From an uncultured Devosia sp. (GTDB lineage: Bacteria > Pseudomonadota > Alphaproteobacteria > Rhizobiales > Devosiaceae), in assembly GCA_934553185.1 (NCBI GenBank), contig CAKTFF010000043.1:1-10748 (forward strand): a stretch of 10,748 nucleotides of DNA. Reading direction: 5' to 3'. This document shows positions 1 through 6,448 of this stretch, one piece after another. Numbering within the stretch: position 1 is the first letter of the stretch; each line of letters opens with the position of its first letter. The translations under genes were made by a program, and so were the position numbers. Below the pieces are notes generated by a model that saw only the letters and a list, made by a program, of their open reading frames with translations, was not told where the DNA came from and did no database searches.

Positions 1-241
1 TATAAAGGAACCCGAACAGGAACATGTTGGTATAGGCCGTGTGCCAACGGTCCATGCCAAAAAGCTTTATGTACTGATCAAAGCCGGCAAAGTTGTATTG
101 CGGCAGCATGCCCGAGGTTGTGAACGAGATCACAAAAGTCCAAAGGATCGAGCCATAGAAGCCTATCGCGCACAGCAAAATGGTGGGCACAAGCACAAGC
201 TTGGCGACCGTCTGCGCGGTTATCTTACGTTGCCTGGCCAT
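1..241 (-). CDS. Sugar ABC transporter permease, MalF/UgpA type (CUT1), N-terminal part
   Basis: Only the first 80 residues are present; the gene runs off the left edge. It would form half of the inner-membrane channel of a carbohydrate importer. After a basic start (MARQRKITAQ) there is one hydrophobic segment at about residues 13-36. Next comes FVISFTTSGMLPQYNFAGF, the periplasmic stretch typical of MalF-type CUT1 permeases, then DQYIKLF and a Trp-rich turn (DRWH). The start ATG (239-241) has GTGAGG just upstream on the minus strand. It lies 55 bases after the binding-protein stop codon, with a hairpin between, so the two genes are probably co-transcribed. The sequence style resembles glucose/mannose permeases (GtsB-like). 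The second permease and the ATPase are expected beyond the window. Family assignment is firm; substrate is not. Confidence 0.88.
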   Translation of the reverse strand, partial: MARQRKITAQTVAKLVLVPTILLCAIGFYGSILWTFVISFTTSGMLPQYNFAGFDQYIKLFGMDRWHTAYTNMFLFGFLY

Positions 242-259
242 CAATGCCTCACGGAGGAA

Positions 260-285
260 CTGGCGCACCCAGATGGGCGCGCCAG
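260..285 (-). terminator. Intergenic hairpin between binding-protein and permease genes
   Basis: On the minus-strand transcript CTGGCGCGCCCA and TGGGTGCGCCAG form a 12-bp inverted repeat, including one G-U pair, around a two-base centre; in practice about 11 pairs close a four-base loop. It starts 11 bases after the binding-protein stop and ends 18 bases before the permease start. No U-run follows, so it is not a classic intrinsic terminator. Hairpins here are common in binding-protein operons, where they protect the upstream mRNA and lower expression of the membrane parts. That role is inferred. Confidence 0.6.
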
Positions 286-296
286 CAGGGAGGAAC

Positions 297-1538
297 CTAT
301 TCTTCGGTGCCGATGATGGCAGCGAATTCCTGTGCGGCGGCTTCCGGCGTCACGCTCGGATTGGCCCAGAAGTTGGCGAGAAAGTCTTGGATCTGCCCCC
401 AATTGTCGGAGGAAACACTGGCACCCATGGTGGCAAGACCACCTTCTTCCGGGTTGGCGAGGGCTTCGGCAGCAATCTGGGTGCAGCTCGAAAGGCCTGA
501 GCTATCGGCATCTGCGCGGGGCGGAACGGCGCCCTTCAGGCGGGCAAATTCTGTCTGGACAGCGGGGTCCATCATTACTTCAATGAAGAGGTCCTGTCCC
601 GCCAGTGCAGCCGGATCTGTGACCAGTGGGAATTCGAATCCGGCGCCTTCAACGATGACGGCATCGCTGCCCGGTGTCAGGGCGCAATCCCATGCCTTGC
701 CCTGCTCCATACCCATATTTTCGAGTTCGGCGCCAGCCCAGCTGCCCATGACCTGAACGGCGGCGCGGCCCTCGGCAACGAGGTTCAGCGTATCGTTCCA
801 AGCGCGGTTGGCAGAGCCTGGATCGGAATTATCGGCCAGACCACGCAGAGTGGTGAAGGCTGCGACCATTTCCGGACCTGCTGCCATCTCGGTGTCATGG
901 TCCATCACCACGGAGCGGTAAAGGTCCGCCCCGCCTGCGTCGAGAATGACGCTGGAAAAGAGGATGCCGAGCTGCCAGCCCTGCGCGCCCGTCGCCATGG
1001 GAATATAGCCTTTGGCCTTGATCGCTTCAGCCTGCTCTAGAAATTCAGCCCAGGTGGCAGGCGGCTCGATGCCGACATCGGCGAAGACTGCCGGCGAAAA
1101 CCACATAAGGTTCTGCGTTTCGAGGCCGATTGGCAGAGCATAAAGCTTATTGTCGGCGGAGGTGGAAATCTCGACCATGACCGGAGTTACCTGATCAAGC
1201 CCATTTGCCGTAGCAATGTCAGTGACGTCGCGCAAAGCACCCTGGTCGCCCAGTTCGATAGCGCTGGGACCCATGCCCAGGAAAGCGACGCCGGGCGGGT
1301 TGCCGCCAGCGATACGGCTCATCATCATGGCGCTGGCATCGCCACCGCCGCCGGGGGCAGCAGAATCGACCCATTCGCCGCCACGGGCGGTGACTTCGTC
1401 GGCCAGGACCTTGATGGCAGCCGATTCAGCGCCAGCGGTCAGCCAGTGAACAACGTCAACAACGGGCTTTTCCTGTGCATGGGCTGCCGTGGCAACCAGC
1501 AGGGACAGAGCCGAAACGGCAAGAATTGATTTCTTCAT
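297..1538 (-). CDS. Periplasmic sugar-binding protein of a CUT1 ABC transporter (glucose/mannose type)
   Basis: Extracellular solute-binding protein of family 1, 413 residues, the usual length. It captures a sugar in the periplasm and hands it to the permease. The start at 1538 (MKKSILAVSALSLLVATAAHA) is chosen because GGGAGG precedes it by 7 bases; the longer reading from 1553 begins with TTG inside that ribosome site. Residues 1-21 are a Sec signal peptide with cleavage expected after AHA. The mature start (VDVVHWLTAGAES, then GEWVDSAAPGGGGDASAM and GGNPPGV) resembles GtsA-type glucose/mannose-binding proteins. Only two cysteines remain in the mature protein, Cys285 and Cys352, likely a disulfide as in that group. 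It lies between its own promoter/operator region and the permease gene. The exact ligand is unknown; the adjacent GH4 and kinase genes suggest a glycoside or oligosaccharide. Confidence 0.9.
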   Translation of the reverse strand: MKKSILAVSALSLLVATAAHAQEKPVVDVVHWLTAGAESAAIKVLADEVTARGGEWVDSAAPGGGGDASAMMMSRIAGGNPPGVAFLGMGPSAIELGDQGALRDVTDIATANGLDQVTPVMVEISTSADNKLYALPIGLETQNLMWFSPAVFADVGIEPPATWAEFLEQAEAIKAKGYIPMATGAQGWQLGILFSSVILDAGGADLYRSVVMDHDTEMAAGPEMVAAFTTLRGLADNSDPGSANRAWNDTLNLVAEGRAAVQVMGSWAGAELENMGMEQGKAWDCALTPGSDAVIVEGAGFEFPLVTDPAALAGQDLFIEVMMDPAVQTEFARLKGAVPPRADADSSGLSSCTQIAAEALANPEEGGLATMGASVSSDNWGQIQDFLANFWANPSVTPEAAAQEFAAIIGTEE

Positions 1539-1573
1539 CTGCATACCTCCCAACCTCCGATCGTTGCTCGATG

Positions 1574-1593
1574 CGTGAGGTACGTTACCGTAG
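1574..1593 (-). promoter_or_regulatory. Candidate LacI-family operator upstream of the binding-protein gene
   Basis: On the minus strand this reads CTACGGTAACGTACCTCACG. Its core CGGTAACGTACC (1579-1590) is an exact 12-base match to a site upstream of the GH4 gene. The core holds GGTA-N3-TACC and a CpG, in line with LacI-family operators. It starts about 9 bases after the -10 box at 1600-1605, so a bound repressor would cover the transcription start. The LacI gene next door (1644-2699) is the obvious candidate binder, but binding is inferred. Confidence 0.6.
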
Positions 1594-1599
1594 ACGTGG

Positions 1600-1605
1600 G
1601 TTATA
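1600..1605 (-). promoter_or_regulatory. Predicted -10 box for the binding-protein operon
   Basis: Minus-strand TATAAC matches five of six consensus positions. The best -35 match, 18 bases upstream, is poor (TTATCT), so the promoter may be weak or need an activator. The candidate operator begins directly downstream. Confidence 0.4.
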
Positions 1606-1630
1606 GCGATGACAAGCAGCTAAAGATAAA

Positions 1631-1648
1631 TTTGATCCCCTGATCAAA
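1631..1648 (-). terminator. Perfect inverted repeat overlapping the LacI stop codon
   Basis: TTTGATC-AGGG-GATCAAA on the minus strand is a perfect 7-bp stem with a four-base loop, followed by TTTATCTTT. The stop codon of the LacI gene (1644-1646) lies inside the left arm. It could act as a weak intrinsic terminator separating the regulator from the binding-protein operon. The stem is AT-rich, so a protein-binding palindrome is also possible. Confidence 0.45.
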
Positions 1649-2699
1649 CAGGCGGTTCGTTGGGCAGTGTTTCGGCGATGCAGATGTCGATGGCTGTGTG
1701 CGTGATCTGACTAACCGGCTGCATTCTGGCCTTGAAGCGATTCAGCATTTGCAAGGCCCGTGTGACCTGGATTTCTGGGTTTTGATTAATGGCGATGTCG
1801 ATCGTGCCATCGCGCAGGAAAGGCGCCAGTGGACCAAAGATGTCGTGGGCCACAAGGGTAATGTCTCCAGCGCGGCCACTTTCGCGCAGTGCAGTGGCCA
1901 CGCCGAGCTGTCCGCCACCTGCCACGTAGATCCCGGACAAGTTTCTGCGTTCGCGCAGCATGGTCCTTGCCACATCGTAGCTGTGCTCATCGTCTTCCAC
2001 ATTCCACACCGAGGGCAGGGGGCGCATGGCCGGGAAGCGGCCCTTGGCAACCTCAAGAAACCCCGACTGACGCTGGATAATGTCGGTGTAGAGCGGTGTG
2101 CCGGCAAAAACCGCCACCGGCCCGCCGCCCCTGCCAACAAAACGCCCGAGCAATGCGGCAGCGGCTTGGCCGGCTGCGTGATTGTCGACGCCGACATAGG
2201 CTTGCCGGGCACAGCCCATCACATCGGACACCAAGGTCACGACGGGCGTTCCGGATTGTTCGAGCCGGTTAATTGCCTCAAGTACCAGCGGATGTTGCAG
2301 GCCCAAAAGGGCAATGCCTTCTGGACGGCCGCGCATGTCGTCGAGCTGCCGGGCGAGCGAGGCAGGGTTAAGTTCGTCGACGATGTGAGCACGGGGAAGG
2401 ACGCGAAAGGCCTCGAAACTTTCCTTGGCCGCCTCCACGCTTTCCACCAGCCGTGACATAAAGGGATTGGACGGCCTGGGCAGCACGACATCGAGCGCTA
2501 TCGGAGCACGGCGCGACAGGGTCTGTGCTGCAGGATTAGGCTTCCAGTTCAGCCGTTCAGCAGCCGCAAGCACCCGTTCGGCCGTTTTCTGAGCCACGCC
2601 TTTCCTTCCATTAACGGCGCGATCGGCAGTGGCGATCGACACACCTGCTTCAGCGGCAATGTCGAAAATGGTCGCGGGCGATTTTAGGTCTTCGCTCAT
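1644..2699 (-). CDS. LacI-family transcriptional regulator
   Basis: DNA-binding regulator of 351 residues, close to the family's usual 330-350. Residues 10-32 form the LacI helix-turn-helix (TIFDIAAEAGVSIATADRAV, then NGRKG). The hinge helix is at about residues 54-62 (PNPAAQTLS). The rest is a periplasmic-binding-protein-like sensor domain, with typical stretches GIALLGLQHP, YVGVDNHAAGQ and GIYVAGGGQLG. In the recognition helix, the residues equal to LacI Tyr17-Gln18 are Ile22-Ala23, close to the Val-Ala pair of GalR, and Asp26 replaces the usual Ser. It lies between the catabolic and transport genes and very likely controls both through the shared CGGTAACGTACC sites. The start at 2699 has only a distant GGAGA, so translation may be weak. 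The effector is probably the imported sugar or a phosphorylated intermediate, but this is not shown. Confidence 0.9.
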   Translation of the reverse strand: MSEDLKSPATIFDIAAEAGVSIATADRAVNGRKGVAQKTAERVLAAAERLNWKPNPAAQTLSRRAPIALDVVLPRPSNPFMSRLVESVEAAKESFEAFRVLPRAHIVDELNPASLARQLDDMRGRPEGIALLGLQHPLVLEAINRLEQSGTPVVTLVSDVMGCARQAYVGVDNHAAGQAAAALLGRFVGRGGGPVAVFAGTPLYTDIIQRQSGFLEVAKGRFPAMRPLPSVWNVEDDEHSYDVARTMLRERRNLSGIYVAGGGQLGVATALRESGRAGDITLVAHDIFGPLAPFLRDGTIDIAINQNPEIQVTRALQMLNRFKARMQPVSQITHTAIDICIAETLPNEPPV

Positions 2700-2733
2700 T
2701 GTGCGAGACGCTCTCCATGATCATAGGAAGGTT

Positions 2734-2755
2734 GCGCCGGTAAAGCTGTCGGTGC
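2734..2755. promoter_or_regulatory. Possible degenerate operator in the LacI/FMN-reductase divergent region
   Basis: GCGCCGGTAAAGCTGTCGGTGC lies between the two divergent start codons. It shares CCGGTAA and CGGTGC, at the same 6-base spacing, with the operator at 6424-6443 (CCGGTAACGTACCCGGTGC). The centre lacks the CpG, so affinity could be low. It could serve autoregulation of the LacI gene and control of the reductase. The 14-base TACCGNAGACGTGG (2767-2780) recurs at 1586-1599 beside the other operator. Confidence 0.35.
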
Positions 2756-2788
2756 AAGCAGATCGCTACCGAAGACGTGGAGAATGCT

Positions 2789-3334
2789 GTGTCCTTTGTT
2801 GCAGTTCTCGTGGGAAGCCTGAAACGGGACTCCATCAACCTTAAGCTTGCGCGTGAAATTGAGCGTCTATCAGGCGACCGGCTCCAATATCGCTACCTTT
2901 CGGCTGGCGACTTGCCAATGTTTAACGAGGACCTCGAGCCACAGTTGCCGCAACCGGTCCTCGAGTTCAAGCAGACGCTGTCTTCAGCGCAGGCCGTGTT
3001 GATCGTGACACCCGAACATAACCGGTCGATGCCGGCTGTGGTCAAGAATGCCATAGACTGGGGGTCACGGCCGTTCAGCGACAATGCGTGGCGCAACAAG
3101 CCTTTGGGCATCATTGGCATCAGCCCCAGCCGGACGGGCACAGCCGTCGCGCAGTCCCAGCTGCGGTCAATTTTCACCAATCTCGGCACGCTGGTGATGA
3201 GTTCGCCCGAAGCCTATCTCGTCTACCATGACGGACTTTTCGGCCCGGACGGACGGTTGACCGATCCGGGCACACAGCGCTTTGTTGCGTCTTACGCCGA
3301 CAACATCGTTGCCTGGGTCAATCGTTTCAGCTGA
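2789..3334 (+). CDS. NAD(P)H-dependent FMN reductase-like flavoprotein (ChrR/YieF type)
   Basis: Flavodoxin-fold oxidoreductase of 181 residues, the normal length. The phosphate-binding loop for FMN is at residues 9-17 (GSLKRDSIN). The segment PEHNRSMPAVVKNAIDWGSR from residue 75 is the family signature, equal to PEYNxSxPGxLKNAIDW in YieF/ChrR. These enzymes reduce FMN, quinones or metal ions with NAD(P)H in the cytoplasm. Both possible starts are GTG. The one at 2789 is preferred because GGAG lies 6 bases before it; the one at 2777 would add MENA and has only a weak site. The gene stands alone on the plus strand, divergent from the LacI gene, and its last 8 bases overlap the end of the convergent isomerase gene. 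Its link to sugar use is unclear: it could supply reduced flavin or simply respond to redox stress. Confidence 0.87.
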   Translation: MSFVAVLVGSLKRDSINLKLAREIERLSGDRLQYRYLSAGDLPMFNEDLEPQLPQPVLEFKQTLSSAQAVLIVTPEHNRSMPAVVKNAIDWGSRPFSDNAWRNKPLGIIGISPSRTGTAVAQSQLRSIFTNLGTLVMSSPEAYLVYHDGLFGPDGRLTDPGTQRFVASYADNIVAWVNRFS

Positions 3335-4079
3335 TACCCAATCGTGCGACGCCCTTGGCGCTGTTTTCCGCAAACCGAATGAAGCTGGTGGGATTATCGT
3401 GCTCCATGACCACCACGGTCACTTGAGTTTTCTCGATCGCTGGCCAGAGGTCCGCCCAGGGCATGCTGCCATAACCAACATCGGCCCAACCTTCTTCTTG
3501 TGGCCTGCTGTTGTCTTTGGCCATGTCTTTCATGTGGATGGCAACGATCCGGTCGGCATTGCGGGCAATATAGCCGGAGGCATCAACCCCGCCCTTAACC
3601 GCCCAAGCGACATCGAATTCGAGGCCGATCAGCGGGCTGGCCGAAAGCAGTGCATCGATTGGTAGGCTGCGATCAGGCAAAGCGGCAAACTCAAAGTCAT
3701 GATTATGCCAGGCGAAGGCAAGACCCGCAGCCTTGAGCCCTTGGGCGATGGGCACCAGCCGCTCGCCGAACGTCCGCCACCCTGCGCCATCCGTGGGCCG
3801 GTCGCTGGGGGCGAGATAGGGGGCAATCACAAGCTGCATGCCGAGCGTACGGGCAATCTCGATAGCGCGAGGCAGATCACCTTCCAGCATGTTAAGATCG
3901 AAATGCCCGCTTGGCGCTGCCACTCCATTATCATCTAGCGCGGCCTTGAAGGTAGCGAGGTCGGCATAGATGGGGCCATAGGGCTCGACATTCTTATATC
4001 CGAGCTTTGCCAGTGCCGCGATCTGATCGGCAATCGGGGGGAAGTTGCGCGAGGAGTAAAGCTGAAACGACAGTTTCAC
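3327..4079 (-). CDS. Sugar phosphate isomerase/epimerase-like TIM-barrel protein
   Basis: Member of the AP-endonuclease-2/xylose-isomerase-like TIM-barrel family, 250 residues, full length. These are metal-dependent cytoplasmic enzymes that isomerise or epimerise sugars or oxidised sugars. The start MKLSFQLYS is the usual first strand. Candidate metal and catalytic residues are Glu32 (NVEPYG), His125 and His127 (WHNHDFE), Glu154 and Asp156 (GLEFDVAWA), His182 (AIHMKDM) and Glu226 (VMEHDNP). VGYGSMPW at residues 201-208 matches the family's late loop (VGxGxxxW). The GTG start overlaps the kinase stop by four bases (GTGA), so translation is coupled and it is the last gene of the GH4-kinase-isomerase operon. 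Its end overlaps the convergent FMN reductase by 8 bases. The specific reaction cannot be read from the sequence; inositol-type dehydratases and 3-keto-sugar enzymes share this fold. Confidence 0.87.
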   Translation of the reverse strand: MKLSFQLYSSRNFPPIADQIAALAKLGYKNVEPYGPIYADLATFKAALDDNGVAAPSGHFDLNMLEGDLPRAIEIARTLGMQLVIAPYLAPSDRPTDGAGWRTFGERLVPIAQGLKAAGLAFAWHNHDFEFAALPDRSLPIDALLSASPLIGLEFDVAWAVKGGVDASGYIARNADRIVAIHMKDMAKDNSRPQEEGWADVGYGSMPWADLWPAIEKTQVTVVVMEHDNPTSFIRFAENSAKGVARLGIS

Positions 4080-5107
4080 GGTTGAGGCTCCGAATGGGCG
4101 TCGCTCAACGCCACGAGAGTATGGAAGAATTCGGGTGGTGGCATGGTCGAGGTCAGGCGTTCCTCGACGTGATCGTCGACACGGACGTCCAGCATCTGCA
4201 ACGCGATGGTGATGGCGCCTTTAACCGGTTCGCTGCGGCTTGGCACCACGGTGATCTGCGGCATGGCAGCGTGAAGATCGTCGATGATCCGCTTGCGCAG
4301 AATTTGCGACGGGTGCCGGAACACGCCGCCGGCGAGCAGCAGGTTGATCGGCTTGCCGACAATCCCGACCTTGCGCGCCGCAGCGATAGCGATTTCGGCA
4401 TAGGCGGCGCCATAATCGGCAAGGAGCCTGGTGGCCGCGAGATCACCGGCGTCGGCTTCATCAAAGATCAGCGGCATGAGGCCCGGCACGTAGGAGGGCT
4501 GGGCCTGGTCGCGGCCGGTGAAGGTGTGCAGCAACTGCTCGGCGCTTTCCATTCCGAAATAGCCGAGTGCCCGTTCTGTCAGGCTGGTGGGCGGGTCAAT
4601 GCCCAGTTCGGCGCGATAGATCAATTCGAGCGCCGCATGGCTCATCTCGGCACCGCCCTGCCGCAATTGCCAGAAGCTTGAATGCCAGACTTGGCCGACC
4701 TCGTTGCGGCTGCCAATTGCCGCACCAGTGCCGCAGATGATGACGATGGCATTGCCGTCTGGCACATCCGAGCTCAGGGCGCCCACGGCATCATTGACCA
4801 CGCGCAAGGTCTGGCCCAGTTCACGCTTGCTAAGCTCTTCCTGCCAGAAGGCAAAGTCCTCGGGCCAGTCGCAGCCGCAAAGGCTATAGGCAGCGGCGGA
4901 AAGATCGGCGGCGGTGATGTTGGCGGCCGCGCAGGCGCGCATCACGGCCAGTTCCACCTCGTCAACAGCGTGGGGATTGGCATAGATGTCGCAATTGCCG
5001 GCCCGGCCATAGCCAAGCACCTGCCCATCAAGGCCGGCAATAACAGCAATGGTCTTGGTGCCTCCGCCATCAACGCCAACTACATAGCGATGCTCGTTTT
5101 CGCTCAT
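4076..5107 (-). CDS. BadF/BadG/BcrA/BcrD-type kinase (N-acetylglucosamine kinase-like)
   Basis: ASKHA-superfamily ATPase of 343 residues. The phosphate-1 motif VDGGGTKT is at residues 12-19, the second acidic motif VVNDAVGALSS at 103-113 and the glycine loop CGTGAAIG at 125-132. A later Gly-rich adenosine stretch reads LLLAGGVFRHP. This family includes mammalian-type GlcNAc kinase and bacterial glucosamine kinases, so phosphorylation of a sugar with ATP is the likely reaction; benzoyl-CoA reductase activators belong to another branch. The start ATG at 5107 overlaps the end of the GH4 gene by four bases (ATGA), and the stop overlaps the isomerase start, showing tight coupling. The substrate could be the imported disaccharide, making a 6-phosphate for the GH4 enzyme, or a released monosaccharide. 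Family is clear; substrate is open. Confidence 0.88.
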   Translation of the reverse strand: MSENEHRYVVGVDGGGTKTIAVIAGLDGQVLGYGRAGNCDIYANPHAVDEVELAVMRACAAANITAADLSAAAYSLCGCDWPEDFAFWQEELSKRELGQTLRVVNDAVGALSSDVPDGNAIVIICGTGAAIGSRNEVGQVWHSSFWQLRQGGAEMSHAALELIYRAELGIDPPTSLTERALGYFGMESAEQLLHTFTGRDQAQPSYVPGLMPLIFDEADAGDLAATRLLADYGAAYAEIAIAAARKVGIVGKPINLLLAGGVFRHPSQILRKRIIDDLHAAMPQITVVPSRSEPVKGAITIALQMLDVRVDDHVEERLTSTMPPPEFFHTLVALSDAHSEPQP

Positions 5108-6402
5108 GCCAGAAGCCGCTCGGGAAGATAGGCCCGGTGGGCTTGAGCCATCTCGTCATAGAGGTCTTCGGCCTTGGTCAGCGACATGACCAGTGGATTG
5201 CTGGCAAGGGCCTGAATGGCCTGGTGGCGGTCGCCTTCCCAGGCGGCGCGTGCCGTGGCAGCCTGATATTCACCCAGCATCTGCACGAGACCCGCGACCT
5301 GCGCCGGCACCGGGCCCGAAGCGATCGGGGTCGCGCCATGCTTGTCGACAAAGCCGGGCACTTCAACCACCATGTCGTCTGGCAGGTTGGAGATGGCGCC
5401 ACGATTGGGGACGTTGACCGGCCAGACCTCGCCCTTGTCGTTGAACATCGCGTCCATGACGTCGATGGCGATTTCCAGAAGCTCCATGCCGCCGCGTGCC
5501 AGATCCGGGTTGAGTACTGGCGTCTTGCTGTTGGCCAGCTCCTCGTAATGCTTCCAGAAGCGCGGGACGTCGGCCATGATGTCTTGGGCGCGGGTGGTGG
5601 GCGAGCGCTGCAATTCGTCGAGAATATCGTCCTTGAAATAGTAGTATTTGAAGTACTGCGCCGGGATGGCGTTCTGTGCCACCGTCATGTGCAGTAGACT
5701 CCGCTGCTGCTTGGTCAGCTCATTGCCATCACGCTTGGAGTCCCAGACTTCACGCACCTTTTCGATAAAGTCCTCGCCTTCATAAAGATGACGGGTCGAC
5801 CACGACGCATGGTTGAGCCCGATCATGGTGCTGTCGAGCTTCTTGGGATCGAGACCAGCGGCTTCCGCAACCTCTGCGGGAAAGATGATCGGCCCCTCGC
5901 AGAGCGAAATGATGCGCTGATCGGTGAACTGCGTGACCGCCTGAGCAACGATGTTGACCGGATTGGTGTAGTTGAAAAGCATGGCCTTGGGTGCCACCCG
6001 CTGAAGGTCGGCCACCACGTCCTTGATCACGGCAATCGAGCGCAGCGCCATGAAGAAGCCACCAGGCCCCTGCGTTTCCTGCCCGATAATGCCGTGCTTG
6101 AGGGGGATGGACTCGTCAAGGTAACGGGCTTCAAAGCCGCCGGGTCGAAAGCTCGATAGAACGGCGTCGCATTCGGCAAGGCCCGCCGCACGATCGGTGG
6201 TCGCGGAGAAGCGGATGTCGACGCCCTGGTAGTCGGCCATGTTTTGCGCCAGGCGGCGGACGATGTCGAGACGCTCGGCATCAATGTCGATCAGGACGAT
6301 CTCGGAGCCGGCAAAGTCATCGCCATGGTTGAGCCAGCCGGCAATGCACCCCGGCGCCCTGGTGCTGCCGCCGCCAACATATCCAATCTTTATTCCAGCC
6401 AA
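5104..6402 (-). CDS. Glycoside hydrolase family 4 enzyme, NAD- and metal-dependent (6-phospho-beta-glucosidase-like)
   Basis: Cytoplasmic glycosidase of 432 residues, typical for GH4. These enzymes cleave glycosides by transient oxidation at C3 using bound NAD and a divalent metal. The dinucleotide loop GYVGGGST is at residues 7-14. FRPGGFEARYLDESIPLKHG (85-104) followed by GQETQGPGG is the GH4 core signature, and NYTNP is at 144-148. Metal ligands are Cys168 and His198 (GLNHASW); the catalytic tyrosine is probably in KYYYF (252-256). The motif at the metal Cys is CEGP, not CNVP/CNIP (6-phospho-beta-glucosidases), CDMP (6-phospho-alpha-glucosidases) or CHxx (alpha-galactosidase, glucosidase and glucuronidase groups), so specificity is uncertain. 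The start is TTG at 6402, backed by AGGAGG (6411-6416) 8 bases upstream; a longer reading to 6450 would translate the ribosome site and operator. First gene of a three-gene coupled operon. The newer, related GH188 NAD-dependent sulfoquinovosidases are an alternative. Confidence 0.87.
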   Translation of the reverse strand: MAGIKIGYVGGGSTRAPGCIAGWLNHGDDFAGSEIVLIDIDAERLDIVRRLAQNMADYQGVDIRFSATTDRAAGLAECDAVLSSFRPGGFEARYLDESIPLKHGIIGQETQGPGGFFMALRSIAVIKDVVADLQRVAPKAMLFNYTNPVNIVAQAVTQFTDQRIISLCEGPIIFPAEVAEAAGLDPKKLDSTMIGLNHASWSTRHLYEGEDFIEKVREVWDSKRDGNELTKQQRSLLHMTVAQNAIPAQYFKYYYFKDDILDELQRSPTTRAQDIMADVPRFWKHYEELANSKTPVLNPDLARGGMELLEIAIDVMDAMFNDKGEVWPVNVPNRGAISNLPDDMVVEVPGFVDKHGATPIASGPVPAQVAGLVQMLGEYQAATARAAWEGDRHQAIQALASNPLVMSLTKAEDLYDEMAQAHRAYLPERLLA

Positions 6403-6410
6403 GTCGACCC

Positions 6411-6416
6411 CCTCCT
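6411..6416 (-). promoter_or_regulatory. Ribosome binding site deciding the TTG start of the GH4 gene
   Basis: Minus-strand AGGAGG is a perfect Shine-Dalgarno core 8 bases before the TTG at 6402. The protein begun there opens with LAGIKIGYVGGG, the normal short lead into a GH4 dinucleotide fold. No better ATG or GTG lies in reach. Confidence 0.8.
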
Positions 6417-6423
6417 GAGACAA

Positions 6424-6443
6424 CACCGGTAACGTACCCGGTG
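6424..6443. promoter_or_regulatory. Candidate LacI-family operator upstream of the GH4 operon
   Basis: CACCGGTAACGTACCCGGTG matches its own reverse complement at 16 of 20 positions, with arms CACCGG and CCGGTG and a central CpG. Its core CGGTAACGTACC (6427-6438) is identical to the site before the binding-protein gene, in the opposite orientation relative to the gene. It starts just after the -10 box of the predicted promoter, overlapping the likely transcription start, the expected place for a repressor. The neighbouring LacI protein is the likely binder. Confidence 0.65.
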
Positions 6444-6448
6444 CGGCC

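Noticed and set aside
1698..2456. Long plus-strand open frame of 252 codons opposite the LacI gene
   Set aside because: The minus strand encodes a complete LacI protein with all domains; the plus frame is a shadow typical of high-GC DNA, as are those at 4007-4681 and 5137-5697.
2789..6402. Sulfoquinovose monooxygenase (smo-type) cluster, suggested by flavin reductase plus sugar transporter plus glycosidase
   Set aside because: The reductase is flavodoxin-like ChrR type, the glycosidase is GH4-like and not GH31, and no monooxygenase is visible. Kept only as an alternative for the glycosidase.
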